Shown here piece after piece: positions 41,813-49,390 of a stretch of 49,390 nt of DNA. The number at the start of each line of letters is the position of its first letter. Position 1 is the stretch's first letter. The notes below the pieces were generated by a model. The model was not told the DNA's origin. It saw only the letters and a list, made by a program, of their open reading frames with translations, and did not search any database. The stretch is from Actinomycetota bacterium (GTDB lineage: Bacteria > Actinomycetota > Acidimicrobiia > Acidimicrobiales > JAJPHE01), in assembly GCA_027315345.1 (NCBI GenBank), contig DAHUYE010000059.1, positions 1 through 49,390 on the forward strand. Reading direction: 5' to 3'. The translations under genes were made by a program, and so were the position numbers.

Positions 41813-42823
41813 ATGCCCCATCTCCTGGCCGCCCCCGACAAGTTCAAGGGAACGGCCGGCGCCGCCGAGGTGGCGGCGGCCATCTGCGCCGCGGCCGAGT
41901 CCGCCGGCTGGTCCTCGGAGGCGGTCCCGCTGGCCGACGGCGGCGAAGGGACTCTCGACATCCTGGGCGGCCCCAACCGCCGCAGCCGGGTCACGGGACC
42001 CCTGGGCGAGCCGGTGGAGGCGGAGTGGCGCCTGGACGGCAACGGCGCCGTCATCGAGATGGCCCGGGCCTCCGGCCTGGGCCTGGTGGGCGGGGCGGAA
42101 GGCAACCGGCCCCTGGAGGCGAGCACCCGGGGCACCGGGGAGCTGATCCTGGCTGCCGTCGGGGGCGGGGCCCGCCGCATCACCGTCTGCGTAGGGGGCT
42201 CGGCCACCACCGACGGGGGTTGGGGGGCGGTGGAGGTCCTCGACGGCCGGCTGTCCGGGGTCGATCTGGTGGTGGCCTGTGACGTGCGCACCGAGTTCCG
42301 GCGGGCGGCGGTGGACTTTGCCGCTCAGAAGGGGGCGTCGGACTCGGAGGTGACCATGCTGGAGCGCCGCCTCGACCGGCTGGCCCAGGTCTACCGGGAC
42401 CGCTACAGCGTGGACGTGACCGCCCTGCCGGGGGCCGGGGCCGCCGGCGGGCTGGCCGGCGGGCTGGCGGCCCTGGGGGCCCGACTGGTCCCGGGCTTCG
42501 ACCTGGTGGCCGACGCCGTCGAATTGGACGAGCGGGTGACCCGGGCCGACCTGGTCGTGACTGGGGAGGGCTTCCTCGATGAGCAGTCCTTCGAGGGCAA
42601 GGTGGTGGGGGGAGTGGCCGAGCTGTGTGGGGAAGCGGGCGTGCCTCTACTGGTGGTGGTGGGGGAGGTCTATTCCGAGCTGAGCGGCCGGGGTGGCTCG
42701 GTGACGGTCGTTTCTCTAAGCGACAGTTTCGGTGCGGACCGGTCCATTTCGGACCCGGCCGGCTGCGTCGAGCGGGCCGTGTCCGCCCATCTGTCGGGAG
42801 TCCGGAGCCGGCCGACCCGATAG
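41813..42823 (+). CDS. Glycerate kinase
   Basis: Glycerate kinase (GarK/GlxK type) of 336 residues, phosphorylating glycerate. The family start APDKFKGT, the ADGGEGTLDIL segment, GGSATTDGGWGAVE and the glycine-rich GAGAAGGLAGGLAALGA are all present. The ATG at 41813 lies 51 nt from the divergent otsA start and has no clear ribosome-binding site, so it may be leaderless. A product of 2- or 3-phosphoglycerate links it to central carbon metabolism and, by location, to the glucosylglycerate genes at 45718. Confidence 0.93.
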   Translation: MPHLLAAPDKFKGTAGAAEVAAAICAAAESAGWSSEAVPLADGGEGTLDILGGPNRRSRVTGPLGEPVEAEWRLDGNGAVIEMARASGLGLVGGAEGNRPLEASTRGTGELILAAVGGGARRITVCVGGSATTDGGWGAVEVLDGRLSGVDLVVACDVRTEFRRAAVDFAAQKGASDSEVTMLERRLDRLAQVYRDRYSVDVTALPGAGAAGGLAGGLAALGARLVPGFDLVADAVELDERVTRADLVVTGEGFLDEQSFEGKVVGGVAELCGEAGVPLLVVVGEVYSELSGRGGSVTVVSLSDSFGADRSISDPAGCVERAVSAHLSGVRSRPTR

Positions 42824-42865
42824 TTGTCGGAATGTTGTTGGGCCGTCGCGTGCGCGCCGGCCGGG

Positions 42866-44558
42866 TCAGCGGGCCTTGACCGAGACGGCGTTGGAGGTGG
42901 CCCTGCCGGCCGAGTTGGAGGCCACCACCTCATACCAGTAGGTCTTCCCGCTGCTGGTGCTGGTGTCCCTGGCGGTGCAGCCGGTGGAGCTGCATTGGAT
43001 GTTGAGACCGCCGGGCTTCTGGGGATTTTTGTTCAGGCCGGACTGAGTGGTCGACCGCAGGACCAGGTAGCCGCTGGTGGCCGTGCCTGATGACAGGGTC
43101 CAGCTGAGGTCCACCCCCTTGGTCGGGTCGGTGGTGGCCTTGAGGGTGAAGGGGCCCGGAGGGCTCACCGTGCCGCCCGTGCCGGTCCCGCCTGAGCCTC
43201 CGCCCGTGCTCCCGCCGCTGTTGGAGCCGATGAAGGCGGCCGTCCCCAGGGGCGTCCCCAGCCCGGTGGGGCCGTCGTAGCCGGTCACGGCCGTGCAGAG
43301 GTAGGTCCCCCCGCAGCTGCCATTCGACCCGGAGACGATGTCGGTGAGGGAGCCCGCCGGGGCGGCGTAGGGCCAGGCCTCGGTGGGGTTGGTGGCCGTG
43401 GCCGTACCGGCGCTACCGCCGAGGGCGAAGAAGGAGGCGATGATGGGCGAGGCCACGCTGGTCCCGCCGAAGATCATCCACGGCCCGGAACCGCCGTAGG
43501 TGTCGTAGACCCAGACGCCGGTGTTGGGATCGGCGTCGGCGGACAGGTCGGCCACGGTGCGCCGGGCACAGCCGGCGTCGTGCTGCCAGGCCGGCTTGGG
43601 ATCATAGGCGCTGCAGCCGCTGCCGGCCCCGCTCCAGGCCGTCTCGGTGGCGTTGCGGGTCCCGGTGTTGCCGGTCTGGATCAGGGAGGTGCCTCCGGCC
43701 GCCGTCACGTACTCCGAGGCGGCCGGGAACTCCACCCCGTAGCCGCTGTCGCCCGAGCTGGCCACCACGGCCACGCCAGGATGGTCGTAATAGCTGGTCG
43801 AGTAGGTGTCCTCGGAGCCGAATTCGGCCCCGCCGTAGCTGTTGCTGACCACCTTGGCCCCCAGGCTTACCGCCGTGTTGACGGCCTTGCCCAGATCGAC
43901 ATAAATTTAGGACGCGCTGCTGGCCTCCACCAGCAGAATGCTGCAGCGCGGGCAGATGGCCGAGACCATGTCCAGGTCCAGGGAGATCTCCTGGGCCCAG
44001 CCCGAATCGGGGGCCGGCAGGGCCGAGCCGCCCGTCTCGTTCACCTTGCGGAAGCAGCTCCCGGTGCAGGCCGGCAGTCCGAAGCCGGAGCGGTAGGCGG
44101 TCAGGTCGGAGGCGGCGTTGGGATCGTCATAGGCGTCGACGATGGCCACCGTCTGGCCCGCCCCTCCGGCTGCATTGAAGACCCCGTAGGCGGACTGGAG
44201 GTAGGACGGGTCATAGGCGCCGTTGTTGCCCAGGGTGGCGGCCGCCCCGGCCGTGGTGGCGGCCATGCCGGGCGAGGTATCGGTGGCCGGCGCCTCGGAC
44301 CGGGCGGCGGCGTCGGTTCGCCGCCAGGACAGGCACCGGGCGAAGCCGGGGGCGGTGGATCCGCAGACCTGGGAGGCCGTCTCCTGGCTGGCCGAATTGG
44401 TGCTGCCCTGACTGCCGGCCCCGGCCTGGCTTCCGGAATGGGCGCTGCCGGAGGGCGAGGGTGCCGCCAGCGCCGGCACGGCCGCCGCCGTCAGGGTGCC
44501 CAGGCACAGCAGGACCGGTCAAGGCCAAGCGGGACGCGCCGAAAGGAGCCGGGTTCAT
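42866..44558 (-). pseudogene. Broken secreted S53 (sedolisin) peptidase with FN3 domain
   Basis: Remains of a secreted serine-carboxyl peptidase with a C-terminal fibronectin-III domain. Catalytic Glu and Asp are in WAQEISLDLD and the nucleophile Ser is in FGGTSVASP. Two lesions are visible. First, the signal peptide frame needs one base removed near 44515-44516 to join MNPAPFGASRLALT to VLLCLGTLTAAAVP. Second, an in-frame TAA at 43907-43909 splits the peptidase, after which the same frame continues (IYVDLGKAVNTAV). The stop sits in an all-AT nonamer (43901-43909). Sequencing error is possible, but two separate errors in one gene is less likely. Confidence 0.82.
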
Positions 44559-44705
44559 GGGACCTCGAATCGGCAGCTCCCGGGCTCATCTGAGGAAGCG
44601 ACGTGAGTACACCGGGTCCTTTTAGGCCGATCCGACCGCCGGAGGGAGGCGGCCCCTGACTGCATCCAGAGAGGGTCCGGTCGAACCCGGAGTCCTTGGG
44701 GGCCG

Positions 44706-44724
44706 CCGGCCGTCGATCGGCCGG
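44706..44724 (-). terminator. Hairpin after the GAF-ANTAR gene
   Basis: CCGGCCG at 44706-44712 pairs with CGGCCGG at 44718-44724 around a 5-nt loop, immediately after the minus-strand stop codon. There is no U-tract, so it would be a hairpin-only terminator or an mRNA stabiliser. Confidence 0.4.
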
Positions 44725-45453
44725 TCAGGCCGGGGGGGTGGTCCAGGCCTCGGGGTCGAGCTGATTGTCCAGGGCTGCCTGGGCCACGTCGGTGAGACGC
44801 AGATTGTGGCGCCGGGCGTAGGAGCGGAGCCGGGAGAAGGCCTCGGCCAAGCTGATGCCGCCGCGCTCGGAGATCACCCCTTTGGCCTGTTCGATCATGA
44901 CCCGGCTGGTCAAAGCGGTGGACAGCTGCTCATTCAGGCGCTGGGCGTCGATGGAGGCCCGGTGCTGGAGGATGGAAAGAGTGGCCAGGTCGGCGAAGGC
45001 CTTGGCCACCACCAGGTCGTCCTCGCCCATCGGGGTGGTGGTGGCGCCGAGCAGATTGAGGGCGCCCACCGTCTTGTCCCGCAGGCGCAGGGGCAGCGCC
45101 GACGCCGAGACGAAACCTGACTCCAAGGAGGCGGTTGCGAACCGGGGCCAGCGTCCCGCCCCGGCCGTCAGGTTCTCGTGCTCCACCGGCTGGCCGGAGT
45201 GGAAGGCGTCCAGGCAGGGTCCCTCACTGGCTTCCAGCTCGAAGAGCTCCAACAGGCGCATGGCCTCGCTGGAGGAGGCCACCAGGCGCAGCTCCCCGCT
45301 GGGCCCGGCCAGCATCACTCCGGCGGCGGTGATGCCGAGCAGGGCCACGCAGCGGTCGGTGAGAACGGTGAGCAACTCGATGACGTCGTAGTCCTCGACC
45401 AGGGTGTCGGCCATCTCCACCAGCGACCGGACCACGTCTGCTTCCCTGCTCAT
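44725..45453 (-). CDS. GAF-ANTAR domain antitermination regulator
   Basis: Regulator of 242 residues with an N-terminal GAF domain (residues about 20-155, ending in GALNLLG) and a C-terminal ANTAR RNA-binding domain (RVMIEQAKGVISERGGISLAEAFSRLR). ANTAR proteins bind paired hairpins in nascent RNA and allow transcription past terminators. The ATG at 45453 follows a GGAGGG site; the GTG just before it is a close alternative. It is common in actinobacteria and has no obvious target here. Confidence 0.93.
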   Translation of the reverse strand: MSREADVVRSLVEMADTLVEDYDVIELLTVLTDRCVALLGITAAGVMLAGPSGELRLVASSSEAMRLLELFELEASEGPCLDAFHSGQPVEHENLTAGAGRWPRFATASLESGFVSASALPLRLRDKTVGALNLLGATTTPMGEDDLVVAKAFADLATLSILQHRASIDAQRLNEQLSTALTSRVMIEQAKGVISERGGISLAEAFSRLRSYARRHNLRLTDVAQAALDNQLDPEAWTTPPA

Positions 45454-45717
45454 CACGTCACCCTCCTCGCCCCGGGATCGCTCCTTGACCAGCGCGACCG
45501 AACCGGGACTGGATGGGCCCAGCCTAAATGCTTCGAACTTGTGGTTCTACTGTCGCGGTCCGTGGGCGGCTTCGTGATCAAGGGGGGCCGCATTCTCGAG
45601 ACCCTCTTCCCCGTCCTGGAGGAGGTCCTGGGCCTGGACTGCCCGGACCAGGGCACCGGTTAGGGCCGGCCCCCGGTCGGTTCGCGCTCGGCCGGCTCGC
45701 GTCGGCTCAGCCCAGGT

Positions 45718-46617
45718 TCAAGCCGTCTGTTCGGCCGCCTGGGCTGCTCTCACCTCGGCCAGCGGCGGGTGCAGGCCGGTCCGGACCACCACCAACTCCC
45801 CGGAGGGGCGCTCCAGCACGGCGTGGTCCCCGGCGGCGGTGGCGCCGACCCGGTCCAGGGCGGCCCGCAGCACGGCGGTGGCCTGGGCCGACAGTTCCGA
45901 CAGAGGCCGGTTGCGGTGGGTGCGCACCCCCAGGTCGACCTGGGCCAGGACATCGGTGCCGAAGGCCTCGGCCAGGTCCACCAGCAGGCCCAGCTCGACC
46001 CCGTAGCCGTGGGTGAAGGGAAGCTGTTCGAGCACCTCCCGGCGGGCGGCGCACTCCCCGGCCAGGGGCTGGACGACGCCGGCCAGTTGCGGGAACAGGG
46101 TCGAGAGCAACGGGCGGGCCAGCAGTTCGGTGACCCGGCCCCCCTCCCCGGCCTGGCCGCCGAGCGGACGGTCGTAGAAGGCCTTGACGAAACCGATATC
46201 CGGGTCAGTCAGCAGCGGGCCCAGCAGCCCGACGGCGAAGTGACCCCCGAAGTTGCACACGTCGGCGTCCAGATAGACCAGCACGTCCCCGGAAGCGGCA
46301 AACAGGCCCTCCCACATGGCCCGCCCCTTCCCCGCCCCCCAGCCCCGGTCCTCCAGCAGTGATCCGGCCCTGAGCACCCTGGCCCCGGCGGCCCGGGCCA
46401 CCCGGGCGGTGCCGTCCGAGGACCCGTCATCGATGACCAGCACCTCATCCACCAGCCCGGCCGGGACCAGCTCATCGACCAGGGTGGCCACGATGGCCCC
46501 GATGGTCGCCTCCTCGTCCCGGGCCGGCAGGCACACGGACACGACCGTGTCCGCCTTGGCCTCCAGCAGCTCGGCCAGGGTGAAGTCGGAGTAGTGGTAT
46601 CGCCGCGGGCCGCTCAC
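45718..46617 (-). CDS. gpgS: Glucosyl-3-phosphoglycerate synthase
   Basis: GT81-type glycosyltransferase of 299 residues, the first step in glucosylglycerate and methylglucose lipopolysaccharide synthesis, from NDP-glucose and 3-phosphoglycerate. Visible motifs are VSVCLPARDEEATI, VIDDGSSDGT and the metal-binding YLDADVCNF. The family start is at RRYHYSDF, so GTG 46617 was preferred to earlier starts in the frame. Glycerate kinase at 41813 is a plausible metabolic neighbour. The divergent threonine synthase begins about 200 nt away. Confidence 0.9.
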   Translation of the reverse strand: MSGPRRYHYSDFTLAELLEAKADTVVSVCLPARDEEATIGAIVATLVDELVPAGLVDEVLVIDDGSSDGTARVARAAGARVLRAGSLLEDRGWGAGKGRAMWEGLFAASGDVLVYLDADVCNFGGHFAVGLLGPLLTDPDIGFVKAFYDRPLGGQAGEGGRVTELLARPLLSTLFPQLAGVVQPLAGECAARREVLEQLPFTHGYGVELGLLVDLAEAFGTDVLAQVDLGVRTHRNRPLSELSAQATAVLRAALDRVGATAAGDHAVLERPSGELVVVRTGLHPPLAEVRAAQAAEQTA

Positions 46618-46668
46618 CCCGAGAGTCTTACCCGTCCCGGCCCTATCCGGAGCCGCCGATATACCGCT

Positions 46669-46698
46669 TTGACGGTCGGGCCGGCCTGGGGCACCATT
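46669..46698 (+). promoter_or_regulatory. Candidate promoter for the riboswitch-thrC transcript
   Basis: TTGACG at 46669-46674 and a weak ACCATT at 46693-46698 are spaced by 18 nt. The predicted start of transcription is near 46704, just ahead of the first riboswitch helix. The -10 is a poor match, so this is a moderate prediction. Confidence 0.45.
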
Positions 46699-46703
46699 GA
46701 TGC

Positions 46704-46810
46704 AGTCATCCAGAGCGGTCGAGGGACGGGCCCTGCGAAGCCGCGGCAACCAGTGGTACCCCAGATAGGGGGCCGCCAGGTGCCAATGCCCGGTCGATGA
46801 GGAGGAAGCT
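46704..46810 (+). ncRNA. SAM-I (S-box) riboswitch
   Basis: The leader of threonine synthase carries the S-box consensus: CCAGAGCGG, GAGGGA, GGCCCTGCGAAGCC, GCGGCAACC and AGGTGCCAATGCC. The P1 helix is formed by TCATC (46706-46710) and GATGA (46796-46800). The ribosome-binding site GGAGGAAG follows P1 directly, with the GTG start at 46811. When SAM stabilises P1, the Shine-Dalgarno could be hidden, implying translational repression; the switch direction is inferred. This riboswitch class normally controls methionine and SAM genes. Confidence 0.9.
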
Positions 46811-48058
46811 GTGGCTTTTGTCGAAGGACTCCGGTGCCGCGAATGCGGGCACCAGTACCCGGCCCAGGCGCTGCACGTCTGCGATTTCTGTTTCGGGCCC
46901 CTGGAGGTGGCCTACGACTACGACGCCATCGCCAAGGTCATCAGCCCGGAGCGGATCGCGGCCGGGCCCCAGTCCATCTGGCGCTATGCCGATCTCCTGC
47001 CGGTGGACGCCACCGCCCCGGTCGACCTGGGGGCCGGCTTCACCCCCCTGGTCCGGGCCGACCGCCTGGCCGCCGAGTTGGGCCTGGGCGAGCTGTGGAT
47101 CAAGAACGACACCGTCAACCCGACCGGTTCGTTCAAGGACCGGGTCACCTCGGTGGCCCTGACCAAGGCCCGGGAGCTCGGCTTCAAGGTGGCCGCCTGC
47201 GCCTCCACCGGGAACCTGGCCTCCTCGGTGGCCGCCCACGCCGCCCGGGCCGGGATGCAGTCGGTCGTTTTCATCCCCCATGACCTGGAGGCGGCCAAGA
47301 TCCTCATGGCCGCCGTCTATGGCGGCCAGGTCGTGGCCGTGGAGGGCAACTACGACGACGTCAACCGCCTCTGCGCCGAGCTGACCTCCGAATACCCCGA
47401 CTTCGCCTTCGTCAACGTCAACGTCCGCACCTATTACGCCGAGGGCTCCAAGACCCTGGCTTTTGAAGTGGCCGAGCAGCTGGGCTGGACCGTGCCCGAC
47501 CACGTGGTGGTCCCGGTCGGTTCGGGCAGCCAGCTGACCAAGATTCACAAGGGCTTTCACGAGCTGGCCAAAGTGGGCCTCATACATGGCGATCCCTCCG
47601 AGATACGCGTATCCGGCGCCCAGGCCACCGGCTGCTCACCCGTCGCTACGGCTTTTGCCGAGGGCAGCGACGCCATCCGGCCCCAGAAGCCCTCCACCAT
47701 CGCCAAGTCGGTGGCCATCGGAAACCCGGCCGACGGCTGGTACGCCCTGGACGTCGTGCGCCAGACCGGCGGCGGCTTCGGGTCGGTGTCCGATGACGAG
47801 ATCGTGGAGGGCATCCGGCTGCTGGCCCGGACCGAGGGCATCTTCGCCGAGACGGCCGGCGGCGTAACCATCGCCACCCTGGCCCAGCTGGCCCGCTCCG
47901 GGGTGGTCCGCCCCGATGAGAAGGTGGTGGCCTACGTGACCGGCAACGGTCTCAAGACCACCGACGCCGTGGCTCCCCACGTGGGGCCCACCGCTACCAT
48001 CCAGCCCACCATCGAGTCGTTCGAACGAGAAGTCAGCCTGGAGGACCGGGGCCGTTGA
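46811..48058 (+). CDS. thrC: Threonine synthase
   Basis: PLP-dependent threonine synthase of 415 residues. A zinc-finger-like N-terminus (CRECGHQYPAQALHVCDFC) precedes the PLP core with Lys in NPTGSFKDRV and the phosphate-binding STGNLASSVAAHA. It converts O-phosphohomoserine to threonine. The GTG start follows an S-box riboswitch and GGAGGAAG. The stop overlaps the TTG of a sulfur-carrier gene (TTGA). Control by SAM is unusual for this enzyme and suggests a link with methionine or homocysteine supply, since both pathways share O-phosphohomoserine. Confidence 0.92.
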   Translation: MAFVEGLRCRECGHQYPAQALHVCDFCFGPLEVAYDYDAIAKVISPERIAAGPQSIWRYADLLPVDATAPVDLGAGFTPLVRADRLAAELGLGELWIKNDTVNPTGSFKDRVTSVALTKARELGFKVAACASTGNLASSVAAHAARAGMQSVVFIPHDLEAAKILMAAVYGGQVVAVEGNYDDVNRLCAELTSEYPDFAFVNVNVRTYYAEGSKTLAFEVAEQLGWTVPDHVVVPVGSGSQLTKIHKGFHELAKVGLIHGDPSEIRVSGAQATGCSPVATAFAEGSDAIRPQKPSTIAKSVAIGNPADGWYALDVVRQTGGGFGSVSDDEIVEGIRLLARTEGIFAETAGGVTIATLAQLARSGVVRPDEKVVAYVTGNGLKTTDAVAPHVGPTATIQPTIESFEREVSLEDRGR

Positions 48059-48330
48059 GCATCAAAATCCGCATCCCCACCCAGCTCCGCCAGCTCACCG
48101 GCGGCTCCGGCGAAGTCACCGTCGACGGCTCCACCGTCGGTGAGGCCCTCAAGGCCCTCGATGCCCAGTTCAACGGCCTGGGCGAGCGCCTCTTCGACGA
48201 CGCCGGCCAGCTCCGCCGCTTCGTCAACGTCTTCCTGGCCGATGAGGACGTCCGCTTCCTGGACGGCCTCAACACCCCCGTCACCGACGGCCAGACCCTC
48301 TCCATCGTCCCCGCCGTAGCCGGGGGTTAG
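48055..48330 (+). CDS. ThiS/MoaD-like sulfur carrier protein
   Basis: Ubiquitin-fold sulfur carrier of 91 residues ending in VAGG, the di-glycine needed for thiocarboxylate formation. The start TTG overlaps the thrC stop by 4 nt. The family includes ThiS, MoaD, CysO and the homocysteine carrier HcyS. No partner E1-like activating enzyme or cysteine synthase lies nearby. Co-expression with thrC under a SAM riboswitch suggests a role in sulfur amino-acid synthesis, which remains an inference. Confidence 0.88.
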   Translation: MSIKIRIPTQLRQLTGGSGEVTVDGSTVGEALKALDAQFNGLGERLFDDAGQLRRFVNVFLADEDVRFLDGLNTPVTDGQTLSIVPAVAGG

Positions 48331-48350
48331 CACTCTCGCCCCCCGAGCGC

Positions 48351-48378
48351 TTGCGCCGGGGCCGCCGACGTGGAACAC

Positions 48379-48379
<1 letters not shown>
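48351..48379 (+). promoter_or_regulatory. Candidate groEL promoter
   Basis: TTGCGC (48351-48356) and AACACT (48374-48379) are spaced by 17 nt just upstream of the CIRCE element. The position places the transcript start within the operator, as in other HrcA-controlled heat-shock genes. Confidence 0.5.

Positions 48380-49390
<1,011 letters not shown>

Noticed and set aside
45541-45663. Small plus-strand frame of about 40 codons between the GAF-ANTAR and gpgS genes
   Set aside because: It starts with GTG and has a plausible helix, but no ribosome-binding site, no recognised family and no supporting neighbour.

Overview
The window is a very GC-rich, densely packed bacterial chromosome segment. 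DUF3263, LytR_C, GAF-ANTAR, glucosyl-3-phosphoglycerate synthase, an ESX-like small protein and a groEL without groES point to an actinobacterium. The fused Liv-type transporter genes and overall style suggest an Acidimicrobiia-like lineage, but that placement is an inference. Genes overlap heavily: many stop/start pairs share 4 nt (ATGA, GTGA, TTGA).

Layout. 1-1461: an IS256-family element whose right end cuts off the 3' end of a membrane-protein gene. 2012-3733: an AurF-like diiron oxygenase and a divergent TetR regulator around a palindromic operator. 3848-6955 (minus): a redox operon with a ferric-reductase-like membrane protein, a NuoF-like protein, a small ferredoxin and ApbE; a hexanucleotide repeat lies between the last two genes. 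7146-11236 (plus): an oxidative deoxysugar (probably L-fucose) operon with fuconate dehydratase, a solute-binding-like protein lacking a signal peptide, an SDR and an aldo/keto reductase.

31593-11233 (minus) is about 20 kb of almost gapless co-directional genes. The upstream half encodes a GH29 alpha-L-fucosidase, an ACMSD-like amidohydrolase, a CrtC/AttH-like protein, a D-aminoacylase-type deacylase, a branched-chain-amino-acid-type binding protein, a lipoprotein, a fused LivH-LivM permease and a fused MFS-LivF-LivG protein. The downstream half encodes MoxR, DUF58, a transglutaminase-fold membrane protein that appears to have lost its catalytic triad, two lipoproteins and a TetR regulator. 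The fucosidase could feed the fucose operon, and the deacylase and Liv parts suggest handling of an acylated or peptide-linked glycoconjugate.

31736-36890 (minus): a fused indolepyruvate ferredoxin oxidoreductase and a UbiB/ABC1 kinase-like protein. 36987-38939 (plus): an ESX-like protein, DUF3263, a LytR_C protein and trehalose-phosphatase. 39051-40363: an XRE/DUF6036 nucleotidyltransferase pair resembling a type IV (AbiE-like) toxin-antitoxin system, lying between otsB and otsA. 40379-42823: trehalose-6-phosphate synthase and glycerate kinase. 42866-44558: a broken secreted S53 (sedolisin) peptidase. 44725-46617: GAF-ANTAR regulator and GpgS. 46704-48330: a SAM-I riboswitch in front of threonine synthase and a ThiS/MoaD-type sulfur carrier. 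48379 to the end: a CIRCE operator and groEL (partial).

No tRNA, rRNA or CRISPR array was seen. No gap between genes exceeds 300 bases; the largest is 45454-45717 (264 nt), where nothing convincing was found.
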